Shown here one piece after another: positions 11,044-22,193 of a DNA stretch of 64,000 nt (its first letter is position 1; each line of letters opens with the position of its first letter). The notes under the pieces are model-generated. The model made no database searches, was not told where the DNA came from, and saw only the letters and a list, made by a program, of their open reading frames with translations. The DNA is from Phytoseiulus persimilis. Its lineage: Eukaryota > Arthropoda > Arachnida > Mesostigmata > Phytoseiidae. The DNA is taken from positions 1-64,000 of the forward strand of contig JAQZDE010000119.1 of the NCBI GenBank assembly GCA_037576195.1, in the 5' to 3' direction. The translations under genes were made by a program, and so were the position numbers.

Positions 11044-14000
11044 CTACGCGGAACACTTTTGGGTCTTCATCCTCACAGTCATCGTGTCATTAAGGAGTTT
11101 CTCGACATCATCAATGGTGTCCGGCAGTTTTTTGTCCAACGTTTCAGGCAATTTCGTCACACAAAAGACACCCATGGCTGATAGAGTCACGAACGTGAGA
11201 CAAATCACCGATTCGTTCGTCCAGTCCCCGAAATCTTTCAGGAAGGGGGCCATCATGGCCGCCGTCCTGGAGAACATCATGCACACCGCGAAACCGACAC
11301 TCCGAGCTGGGGTCGGGTTGATCTCGTGAACGTTGGTCCACATTACGTACCCATGAACATATAGAAAGAATCGAACGATGAAGCTGCCTATGACTTTTGT
11401 CCATTGGTAACTTTCATCCAGGAAAAAAATTGCGGCGAACATGACTGCGGCGGTGCCGAAATTGAAGACTTGCGACTCCCTGCGACGACACTTCCGTAAA
11501 AGATACATTCCAACGAACCCCGAAGGAATTTCTGCGAGAGTCGAAATTATCCAATTAACATGCGGGTTCCCAGGCAGCCGGTGTGCGTTGAGAACAACGT
11601 AGTAGTTGACGAACGAATGACAAAACCACAGAGTTCCCAAATACAGAATGTTGCGTCGCAGTATTGGGACTCTCCACAGGTCAAGGTAGCCCAGATTCAT
11701 ACTTCGCATGGCGTTCTCGCTTTCAGCGCGCACGGCCAACCTGGCCATCACGTTTTCCATGTTCGGGACGGAACGTTTATTTCGTTTCAAAATCCTCAGG
11801 ATTGTTCTCTCGGCTTCCACGAGACGATGCTTCACCAGCAACCACTTGGGGGATTCTTCAACGAAGGGAAGGTAAGGAAGCACCAAGAACCCCGTTAATC
11901 CGATCGCCAACTGCATGTAACGGAAGTTCTGGAGGCAGTACGAGAGCAGAGGGATGAAAAGGAGGGGAATGGAGTAGCCTATCCCGAAGCCAACGTTCAT
12001 AAAGAGTCTATCTTTCTCGGGCATGATCTCCATGAATAATCCCGTCGTGGCAACCGTTATCCCCGACGCGGAGGAAGACATGAAGAATCTGAGAAGATTG
12101 AAGATGAAGAAATCCTTGACGAATACGGCCGAGAGACCTGTCGTCAGCAGAACGCAAATGCCGACAACTAATGCGACTCTCCGGCCGAAGCGATCCGATA
12201 TTTTGGCAAAGATGATAACGCCAAGGAAAGAGCCGGCCATAACGACGGCTTGCATCGCGGATCGTTTCCACGAGTCTCCGCAAACCAGATTCCATTCCGA
12301 AGTGGCGGTCTCTCCATATTTTTCCTTGTCGTATGACCAGCCATGACTGCAGGGAGCCGAAGAGTTTAAGTCGAGCCCAGTTTCAGCAGACCATCGATAC
12401 ATGAGGCATTCAACGACCGTACCTTTCGCTGTTCTGGGAACTCCGTTATCTTTCCACCAAGCAGCATCTATCGTCGTATTAGGCGGAGCGCACCAGTGGG
12501 GAACGTCGGCAGCCATGAGGGGAGACATCATATTCGACCACGCCATAGGGTACGCGCGAGTGCATGCGAGGAGTAAGATGATACCTTAAAAGAACAGTCG
12601 TTCCAGGTTGAGATCTGAGCGCGGCAATAAATCCGAAGTGTAGCACCCGTTGAGGCGGTATCCGCCACGTGAACTGTGGCGCCAATATCTGCTGATTCGA
12701 TTCCGCCCCTCCGAGGCGAGAGCTTATTCTCGGCGCGGAAAGACCACAGGAATTGCGGTCCGCGCACTCACCCTCGGCTCTAGAGTTGCAGAGTCGGCTC
12801 TGTTTGTGGGAGCTCCGAAGAATGGAGGCACGAGTGTCTCATCATCGCTGAATCACCTCAGATCCATGGTTATTATGGTTATAGCCTCCTAGTGGAAATA
12901 GGATGAAAGACATCCGGGGTAACTAAAGTTCGAGCAATCGAGATCGGAACGTTTTTGACGTGTCTCATCAAGTACCGAGTGGGGGTCGTGAAAATTCGTT
13001 ATTCCACGAGTCATTGGACTCGTCGGACTCACGAGTCCACTGGCTCTGAATATGTAATGCAAGTTGCGCCGATTCTCACAGTTCCCGTATTCCAAAGTTT
13101 CGGGACAAGGTGGGACTCTCATGTTTCCCAGTCTGATCGAATCGCTCGTATTCAATGCAAAACGATGTTTCTACATATTCCGCTTCCTCACATGTCACAC
13201 GAGTCATCCCTGGATTCTTATTCTGTTACATTCTGTGTAAACTTTTGGGCGGAGTTGGCAGCAAAACAGGCACAATACTTCAGTATGAACTTCGTTGATA
13301 GAGCTCCTGATAGTCACTTGTCGCTCCAGTGGATTCTCTTTCGGTTCTGCATTGAGGTGGCTTCATCGACGCGGCGTGAGAGCGGAGTCCACCCGTGATT
13401 GGGGTCGTTAGAGTCTCACGCTCTCTCAGACGCAGTTGCTTCTGTCTCGCTTCGGAATCGACTTATCTGGAAGCATTCTGTCTTGTCCCCTGTCAGATTC
13501 GCGCATTCCCGGATTCAACTTCAGCGACTCGGCTGCTCTGTCACCTCTCCCCCTCGAATCGCTCTTCAAGGAGTGTCATCTGACAGTGGCTCACGAGAAG
13601 ACGGGGCCTCAACGATGGATTGGTCTCAGGGCGGCCCCAGAAACACTCTCAAAGAGTATGATAAGAACGACGTATTCCACGCAGAAACCGCAGAATTTAC
13701 AGATCCGGCTTCGAATATGAGACTTCCCGCCCTGGCCTGGTCTGGATCCCTGGTCACGGGGCAGAGACCTCTATCTGCGGGATCATAGGCCAACGCCAGT
13801 GCCGAACCGTACTCTCAGTTTTGAGTCCCTCCGATCCCTGCTCGAAGAGAACCCTTATTCTGCTGAAAGTGCGAAACATTCCCGTCCACAACACCGGTGA
13901 TTGAGATGTCTCGAACCGTTTAGAAAAACAACTCAGCTTCCAAACACAAAATTCGATAGCTGTTCGCGTTGAAATCCTGCTTTTCAGATCGGCTTGCATT

Positions 14001-14075
14001 GTACGTCTAATTATACTCACAGTGATATCTCCCGAAGCCACCGATCACCTGGATAACATCCATTCCATCATCCAT
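11044..14075 (-). CDS. SLC22-type organic ion transporter, copy 1
   Basis: Two exons, 14021-14075 and 11044-12584, give 531 residues. The first exon encodes MDDGMDVIQVIGGFGRYH and one base of a cysteine codon; the intron (12585-14020, 1.4 kb) is GT-AG. The gene shows the SLC22 layout: helix 1, a large extracellular loop with spaced cysteines (HWCAPP, CSHGWSYDKEKYGETAT), the SDRFGRRVALVVG cytoplasmic loop between helices 2 and 3, VEESPKWLLVKHRLVEAE between helices 6 and 7, and PETLDKKLPDTIDDVEKLL at the end. It should sit in the plasma membrane and move organic ions; the substrate is unknown. It is the same length as copy 2 (17222-18986), with the intron at the same codon, so they arose by duplication. 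The start is supported by the parallel first exon of copy 2. Confidence 0.93.
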
Positions 14076-15853
14076 CTTGGAAGCACGAGAAGTGCACAGC
14101 TAGTTCGACTGCGGTGACGAAGTAGATATGTACCGTTGGGATCTCCCGTATCAGTAGAGGCGACTGAAGGCGATCGCCCATGTCATGCCACCAGAGGGCG
14201 CACAGAGAACACGGTTTACAGATCAGCTTACGCAGTGAGAACAGGAAAACCGGAGCGAGAGAGAGGAAGAGCCCGGGCCTTGAGACTCGAACCTCGGAGG
14301 GAACAGTTTTTCAAGTGCTGCGTTTCCCCCGCATCTGCGGGGGATTTTGCTGGATACGTCGTACGTAGAGTTTGTCGAGTTTCTCCGTGACCACGAGCCG
14401 ATATAGGTCACACACTCGAAGATGCAGCTTGTGCGAGGAGAGAAAGCCGGCTCCAGCGTCCAATGTCGTGCATGCTTATAAAACTCGGTAAAGTCGCTAG
14501 TGGGGAGTTGACCTAGAGAAATCCACGGAGTTTCATCGCGAGGAGCGATCTCACACAATATTCGATGCTCCGAGGATCTGTAAACAAGGCGTCAGACGCG
14601 AACAGCGAACAGGGCTGAATCAACTCCGCAGGCTACAATGACCCGAGCTCGTGCTCATCTTGCGGGTCGAGCACAGACCTGGTCTCGCTCAAAGAACGCT
14701 GAGGAGTCGAATCTGAGTCCGAGCGGCCTCTCAACAGCAACGACTTTCGAAGCGATTCGGGACGGCGCTCAAGGTCTCAGACTACATGACGTAGAGTTTT
14801 CCGAGTTTTTCAAGGCACGGATCGTATCAAAAAAGCGTGCGTTTCCGACTGAGAGAACGCTCCATCAAAGAGCGGCTTTTCATTCCAGTGACCTCACTTG
14901 ACGTCTTCCAGCATTCTCATATCGTCAATCTCTCAGCTGCCGGCGCACCACAGCAAGGTCGGACGGGATCCGAGAAAGCTTACGGAAAGGCTAAAAGCAG
15001 TCGGTACTGCTCTTGGACATGTCGCCTCCCCATAGCACGATCTGTAGAAAGTGACGTAGTTGAAACTAAGCAATGGAAGAGTTTCGATGATCATTACGGA
15101 ACGCTCGAACGACCATGTCAGTGGAAGCACTGCACCAGAATAGATCGTTCCGTCGATGTGTTGAATATCCTTTTGGCTCGCGGAGAGACCACATCCGTCG
15201 CTTCGTGTTTGGATATCCTCCGCACTCCGATTATAGTTCACTTGGAATGTAGGGAACCTACGTAAAATCAATGGAGCCTGTCTCGAAACTTGATCGAACA
15301 GTTTTATCATGTATACGGTGCGGATGAACTCATTCCCAAGGCTGAGAATGACTTGTGTCCGGTGATCGCTCTTGCGCTCATGGTAGTGCTTCATGATTGG
15401 AGAAATATGCAAGCTACCGTCCGTCGATATCTACCTGCCGGATGAGTTCGTTACAGGAACAAACAATCTCCACACATCTCGTCAACGTTTGCGTCATCAT
15501 TAAAAATCGAATCACGGTCTCATATAACGGAAAGCAGTCCCCGAGAGAGGGGGGAGAAACCGTATCAGAAGTGTTCCGTTTGGTGCTCTGCGGGCGCAGC
15601 ATGGACTTGTGGAGTTCCTGCGGGGAACTAGACTGGTCGTGTTGAGGGATTTTTCCGGGAAGTCAGTCCCTAGAGAACTTTCTGTCTCCAGTCTTGTCTA
15701 ATTCGTCAGAGTCATCGTTGCTAACCCTTAAGAATAGACAGCGTTTCGCGCCACTTTCCGTGGCTGTCACATGAACGCGCTGGGTCGGATCACGGATGAG
15801 AGAGCAGCCACGAAACTCACAGCGCTATGTGGAGAATTCGAGCTCACGGTGTG

Positions 15854-16114
15854 TCATTGCCTCTCTTCTGGAAGGTTCTTGCTGAACAAGGAATTCTCGC
15901 CGAGAGCCTGGTAGCTCGCCAGCAGGTCCTGAGGCTTCACCTGCTTGGCGGGAGCAACATCTAGACAATTAGCGCAATCATAGCTCCTCCGTTGGGGGTC
16001 TCTATACTGCCCCGTGAGCTGAGCAAAACCGGCACCTCTAGCACCCGTTTTTTTCGCTGTCCGTCTGTTCAGCGAAAATAATCCATTTGATAATTTCCCT
16101 GAGATATGAGACAA
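15854..16114 (-). CDS. Possible terminal exon of an unknown protein
   Basis: An open frame of 86 codons on the minus strand. Its last 35 codons (from 15961 down) read like protein, with KQVKPQDLLASYQALGENSL followed by FSKNLPEERQ and a stop, and are preceded by a splice acceptor (GTCTAG). I do not recognise the family. No upstream exon was found. It could equally be a chance frame. Confidence 0.28.
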   Translation of the reverse strand: MSHISGKLSNGLFSLNRRTAKKTGARGAGFAQLTGQYRDPQRRSYDCANCLDVAPAKQVKPQDLLASYQALGENSLFSKNLPEERQ

Positions 16115-16277
16115 GGCACAGAGCCACTCAGCCGGCTCGGCTGTTGAGCTTTGGCATTCGTATGAGCCCCATGAAATTAGTGAAATTTCGCCGGAAATCG
16201 CCTGTCTTGACGGCTGGTGGAAAAATCTTTGCAGTCATTCGCAGGACACGGATTCGGTGCCAAGCCCATCCTTTCCG

Positions 16278-16443
16278 GCCTCCAAGTTCTCTCCTCCTCA
16301 AAGTTGGAGGCCCATCCATGGATGCTGTCACTGTTTGAGATCACTGGTTCCGAGGCAGGGTGGGAGATTTCCGGAGAGTGCCCACCGAGACTTGGTTGCG
16401 GGACTTTGCGGTAAAATATTTCTTCCCCTCAAAGTTGGAGGCC
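16278..16443. repeat. Small direct and inverted repeat
   Basis: CCTCAAAGTTGGAGGCC occurs at 16297-16313 and again at 16427-16443. The first copy also pairs with GGCCTCCAA at 16278-16286, giving a perfect 9-base inverted repeat with a loop under 20 bases. Confidence 0.6.
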
Positions 16444-17221
16444 AAATCAATAGAAGCTGACCCTCAACCGTTCGAAAGCAGTTGAGCGATTGTGCTGGGT
16501 ATGAGGGACGAAGCGAATGTGGTAACCTGTTCCCCGTGTTTGTTGCCCTCTCATCCATTCCTCAGCAACATGAGGCCTCCTCGATCGGAAGAAAAAAGGC
16601 TCAAAGGCACGAAAGTACCACTCGACCCGAATTTTCAACGGTCGGAATCGAGTCCGAGAGCTCGAAACACTGCGACATGGGTCTCAAATATTTTCGTCCA
16701 TCTGGAACCCCATTTTTAGCAACTGTGGGCCGAGGTCGGAGCGCCAGGATACCTCGAGAAGGATGAAACAGGCCGAGTCATCGAATCGGTGGGAAGTGCT
16801 TGACATAGTCGGCTGTTAAGCGTCGGTGGATAGTCGCGAAAGCGGTTCCCTCATAGAGTCGGGACGATTCAACCCTTCACGAGTAGCGAAAGCACCCGTG
16901 TTCAGCGAGCCAACAGATACTGACGAGGATAATCACTACAGGGTATGTCTACGCTACGCTATGACATGTGGGCTTATTCGAGCACTTCAATCAATCCTGT
17001 CGTCGTGGAGCGGTCTATCGGAATGAAGGAGCGAAGAGAAAGCCTCACGCTCCAGGCCGAAAAACTTTCCTGAAAAGCCTGGTTAATCGAGCGGGAAGAA
17101 TTAAGAGAGGGACTATATATCACATCATATGAACTCTATGATGGTAGGCAGAACAATCCGAAAACCCTATGAATTTATTTGATGTCGTTCTCTCAGGTCA
17201 TGATGAGCAATTGTTTGTTGA

Positions 17222-18986
17222 CTAAGTAGAAGGTATACGAACTTTTGGGTTCGACTTCTGCGTGTCTCTGAGGAGCTGCTCGACGTCATCAATGGTGTCC
17301 GGAAGCTTCTTGTCTAATGTTTCAGGCAACTTCGTGATGCAGGATACGCTCACCGCGCTAAGAATCATGAAAATTACGTAAACCGCCGAGTGGTGAGTCC
17401 AATCACCAATGTCTTTCAGGAAAGGTGCGATCATGCCAGCCGTCCTTGAGAACATCATACAAACAGCGAAGCCGACGCTCCGAGCGGGGGTGGGATTGAT
17501 TTCGTGCACGCTCGTCCATTTGACGAAGCCATGCGTGAAAATGAAGAAGCGGACGATAGTGCTGCCGTAAACTTTCGTCCACCGATAGCTTTCATCCAAG
17601 AAATACACCCCGGTGAAAAGGACGGCGGCCACGATCAGATTGAACATTTGCGTCTGACGGCGACGACATTTGCGCAGAAGATACATCCCAACAAATGCGG
17701 AAGGAAATTCTGCGAATGTCGAGATCGCGAAATTGAGGTGAGCGTTCCCCGGCAGCCGGTGTGCATTAAGAGCCATGTAGTAGCTCATCAACGAGCCTGA
17801 GAACCAGAGACCGCCCAAGTAGAGAATGTTCCGTCTCAAAATTGGAACCCTCAAAAGATCTAGATAGCCCAGATTCGAACTTTTCTTGGCATTCTCAGTT
17901 TCGGCGTGCACGGCCAGTTCCGCCATGACGACTTTCATGTTCGGGATGGGTCGTCTATTTCGTTTCAGTATTCGAACGATGTTGCGTTCGGCTTCGGGAA
18001 GACGCTGCTTCGCCAGCAACCATTTCGGCGACTCCTCCAATACTAAGAGATACGGCACGAGAAGGAAACCCGAAAGTCCGATCGCGAGCTGCATGTGGCG
18101 GAAGTTTTGGAGATAATAGGAGAGCAGAGGAATAAACATTAGCGGTATCGCGTAGCCGATTCCAAAACCCACGTTCATGTAAATTCTATCTCTTTCCGGC
18201 ATGATTTCCATGAAGAGCGTCGTGACAGCTACCGTGATACCCGACGTGGCGGCCGACATGACGAATCGGAGGAGATTGAAAGCAATAAAGCTCTGAACGA
18301 ACGCAGCCGAAAGTCCGGTCGTCAGGAGCACGCAAATCCCGGCGATAAACGCGCGCTTACGCCCGAGCCGATCTGAGATTTTCGCAAACACGACAACACC
18401 GAGGAAAGATCCAGCCATCACGGCGGCTTGCATCCCTGATCGTTTCCACGAGTCTCCACAAACAAGGTTCCACTCAGAGGTCGCGGTCTCTCCGTAGTTT
18501 TCCTTATTGTACGACCAGCCGTGACTGCACGGAAGCGTGGTGTTCTTGTCAAGACCACCTCCAGCGGTCCATCGGTACATGCTGCATTCGACGGGTGAGC
18601 CTTTAGTAGTTTTCGGGACACCGTTATGCTTCCACCAGGTCGCATTCACTGTTTCGTGGGGAGGAGCGCACCAGTGGGGGACATCGGCGGCCATGAGAGG
18701 TGACATCATGTTCGTCCATGCCATCGGGTACGCCCGTGTGCACGCGAGAAGAACGACGATGCCTTCAAACGGAATCTCTCTTGAGTCGAACGCTGTCTCG
18801 GAGCGGGCGCGGGCTCGGCCCGAACGATCGGCTTGCGCTATCTGAAGCCGACTCGGTGGGATCCCCTCACGAGTTTTGTGTGGCTCCGCTTCGAGGCTCA
18901 CGGGGTAGATAAAGAATAGGCAGATACGCACCATGATAGATGCCAAAGCGGCCGATCACCTGAATGACATCGATTTCATTGTCCAT
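17222..18986 (-). CDS. SLC22-type organic ion transporter, copy 2
   Basis: Two exons, 18932-18986 and 17222-18762, give 531 residues. Exon 1 encodes MDNEIDVIQVIGRFGIYH and the first base of a glycine codon; the intron is 168 bases (18763-18930 plus the donor base at 18931). A longer continuous frame runs through the intron to 18946, but the short exon matches copy 1 and the SLC22 start and is preferred. Features: a hydrophobic first helix (IVVLLACTRAYPMAW), the cysteine-bearing outer loop, SDRLGRKRAFIAG between helices 2 and 3, LEESPKWLLAKQRLPEAERN, VHEINPTPARSVGFAVCMMF and tail PETLDKKLPDTIDDVEQLL. The expected role is uptake or efflux of organic ions at the cell membrane. AATAAA for this strand is at 17173-17178, 44 bases past the stop. 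Confidence 0.94.
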
Positions 18987-20626
18987 GTTCACACTTAGGA
19001 GGGGCAAACAGACACTCCGTCAAACCCCAGTCACCATCATGGAGAATAGCAGAGTCACACGTCAAACGTCAGTGATCGCACTCGACGAAACGTCATAAAC
19101 AAGCCTCGCCACTGGAACTCACCAATCCCCACCATAAAGTGATTGTATTACCCTTGAGCACAGATAAGGAATCCTAGTTTTTTTGGATGGCACTTCTCAA
19201 TAGACATTATTGCCATCAGACATCAAGCCGGGATGTTACTCGCTGACGGCAGGCATCAACTCGACGGCTCATTCGTGTCTCCGCCACCAATATGGGAACC
19301 AGCTCTACACATCATTAAGGAAAACCTGGAAAGCGACTCATCATCATTATTCGTAAGGACAAATCACAGTCGGAAGCGGTGTTCTTCAAGCCACCACCTT
19401 TTCCCACCAGGCCCCACTTTCGCAAAGAGGAGCACCCCATGCTTAACCGCGCCCTCAGTGTCAGCGATTAACACTGAGAAGGAGGTGCGCTTCAAACTAG
19501 CCTTATACGAAATACAACTTCATTAGTGATCCGGGGCTGTCCGTGTCCAACCGGGAATCCTCCGTGCCCCACCGGCGGGGCAGCTGAGAAGCACTGGTCT
19601 GGAGCATTCCCTGGTCCTCCCGAGCTGTTGCTAAGGAAAGCGCTTGGCATTCATTTCCATTGCAAAGCGGGCGCTACAAACCCGTCACCCGAGCCTCGAG
19701 GATTGTCTGCATCGGAGTTGATCGGGAAATGCTCGATGCAAGCGAATCGTCACTGGCGATTCATATGCAGAGCAAAGCTGCCGCCCAGGACGGAACCCGG
19801 AGATCGTTGACGATGCCGCATTTTCGATCGCGATTTCCAGACGTTCATGTTGTGCAGCTGTGTTGAAGGCAGCTCGGGCTTGGATTTTCGTCTGAAGCCT
19901 GGATTCTCGATATTCACTAAGAAATCGCTCGTTCTCTAGGATGAACAAAGGCGCCACGATGTGGGCCCAGATCGAATTTGGCGCCATTTTTCCAAAATGG
20001 CAATCCCCTCTCTCAAAGCAGCATGTGCCGTAGGTGTTCGAAAGTCAAACAACGCGGCTCTCCATGGTTCACTGAGTGGAAATTAAGCAATTCTAGACTT
20101 CTTACCTTCACCCGAAGTGTTTTCTTCCTCTGAGACGGGATGTTTCTTTTCCCCATGGAATGGCTCCGCTGATTAACGGTGATCGTACGCTTCCTCTCAG
20201 CTAGTCAATAACTGCTGTCGGACTCGACCGTGGTTAGAGGTAAAAGGATACGAAACGATGATAGAACGGAATATATCGAGCAACCATGGGATAGAAACCA
20301 TCCGTTCTCCCTTGAAGGACTCACTCTTGCGGTAGAAGGTTCAGAATATATTCAAGATGATCTTCTGTGGTGCGCTTCTGGGGAAAATCGCGCGAAGCAC
20401 AGCTGTTGGAGTCATTGTTAACAACGGCGCTCGTCGACATCTCGTTCCCGCCTGCTCCACGAGTCTTGTTCAGGTGACTTTGAGCAGCAGACACATATTC
20501 AGCTCTTGGATCCGAGGACAGCTCGGAACCGACTCACTGCCTCTCCCCGACCGGTGTCATAATTTGGCATTCAACTCTGTGAAACGAACCTAAGCTTAAC
20601 GACGATAGGAACTACATCTTTTCTCA
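18987..20626. other. Intergenic region between transporter copy 2 and TMEM186
   Basis: The flanking genes are divergent, so both promoters should lie here. Only short overlapping open frames are seen, without domain or splice support. Confidence 0.5.
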
Positions 20627-22193
20627 ATGGCACAGTTCCAGCAAAACCATCAACGGAGGAGGATGTCCAACAATGTCTCTCCCCAAGAGGGAAAATGGGC
20701 CGAATCGGAGCTCAAAGTCGAACCCGAGCCTAAGGATGAGATCCATCCACTGGACGCTGAAAAGTGGACCACGGTATACAAGTTCAGATACATCAATCCA
20801 TTGCGGCTGGCTGTCCGATTGAAAATGTATCAGGCATCCATATGTCTCTTCTCAACGATCGCCTTACCCTTCGTGAATTATTTCGGGGTTGATCTGTCAC
20901 CAGGCACGTACCTCTCAGGGTTCTGATCATATGCAGGGTGGTCGACTTGAGTCGGGAATATTTTGGATCCTTCCTCTTCCGCTAATCAACTCTTGGAAAT
21001 GATCAGATTTGAGATCCCACCGAAAATGAGCCTTCCTCTCGAAGGGTTCCTCTTAGCTAGCGAGAGACGTCAATCTCTGGATTCCGTGCCTGAATTATTC
21101 GGTGCGGCAAACGATACTCTTTGTCGTTCGCCCTCGAACGGAGCGAGAATCGCTCCGGAGCACGAAAAAAGGCGAGGGATCATATCGGCTGTGGAATCCG
21201 TGATTTGACAAAAAAAAAATCTCGCATGCGATGCGCTCTCCCGGTATCTCCCCGGAGATGCCGAATTGGAGAAAAGTTACGGAGATGGGAAGTTCTCATC
21301 CTGACAGGTCGAAACCGGCCGGCCGTGCGAATCGTGAGTGTTTTTCGAACGCAGACTCTATCAAAAAGAATGAGTTTGAGCCGTGATCGGAGAGGTTTGG
21401 AAGGACATCTTCTCGACCTTCCTGAGCTTGCTTCGAGTTGACAGTTGGGGTTCGTGCAAATAATGGAGACCCTAGTGATGGAGACCCCTCCCAATAATTT
21501 AGCCGGCCCCGCAGCTATCTCGTCGATCCGGCTACTTTCCTTTCATGTGAGATTCTCACACATTCCCCACGAAATGACTACTAGAAGGAGGAAGATTAAA
21601 AACTTCCCGACTCACGTCGACATGTACGTTTTTGGAGACGATTGGGTTGACTCAGTTTCATTGGGATCCTCATTTGCTGTTGCTGATATTTCCAGAGACG
21701 ATGGCTCTCATAATGGGCACCAACTTCTACATCCTCCTCGCAACGGTCGCCATAGGACATTGTGCCCAACAAATTGTCGGTATCCTATACATCAATGAGC
21801 CCAGAGATAAAGTTCGCGTGGCAACTCTGTCTTTCTATGGGCATCGGCTCGATTCTATGTTCGATATTGAAGATATAATGCAAGTCTCGGATCAAGGTAA
21901 TTCACGCCTCCGTTCGGAGGAACTTAAGGATCACAAATCCTTCATCATTGATTGTGATATTCTGTTGAGAAAAGAGCAAACGAGATCTACCCTAAGCAAT
22001 CCTTCCTCCGGACACAGGGAACTCCAGCAAACATCCTTACATCAATTTGAAGCGGTACTCCAAGCCGAAGGCCAACGCATTCGTGTATATCGGACACGGA
22101 GTTATGGAAAAAGGTCTTTTCGAGGAGATTTTCGGGCCAGTTCCGCAACTGACGCCCCAGCGGTTGACACGATATGGCAGAAAAAGTCCGTGA
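20627..22193 (+). CDS. TMEM186: TMEM186 homolog
   Basis: Three exons, 20627-20903, 21696-21896 and 22018-22193, give 217 residues (human TMEM186 has 213). The family is recognised from WTTVYKFRYINPLRLAVRLK before the first membrane helix, the second helix ending in QQIVGILYINEPRDKVRVAT, then LSFYGHRLDSMFDIEDIMQ, and INLKRYS followed by the conserved GHGVMEKGLFEEIFG. Two hydrophobic segments lie near residues 66-83 and 95-120. TMEM186 is a mitochondrial inner-membrane protein that helps assemble respiratory complex I. The first intron best fits a GC donor (CAG/GCACGT at 20904), which gives the conserved frame PETMALIMG; a GT donor 12 bases earlier, paired with an acceptor two bases later, is the alternative. 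The start used is the first ATG in frame. Confidence 0.88.

Larger units (their letters stand above)
14076..17221. other. Spacer between two SLC22 copies
   Basis: About 3.1 kb. Apart from the weak minus-strand candidate at 15854-16114 and a small repeat near 16.3 kb, I see no supported gene. The minus-strand AATAAA of transporter copy 2 lies at 17173-17178. The promoter of copy 1 should lie just above 14075. Confidence 0.5.

Noticed and set aside
18763-18946. A longer N-terminus for transporter copy 2 read straight through from 18946.
   Set aside because: That stretch contains the intron. The short exon at 18932-18986 matches copy 1 in length, phase and sequence.
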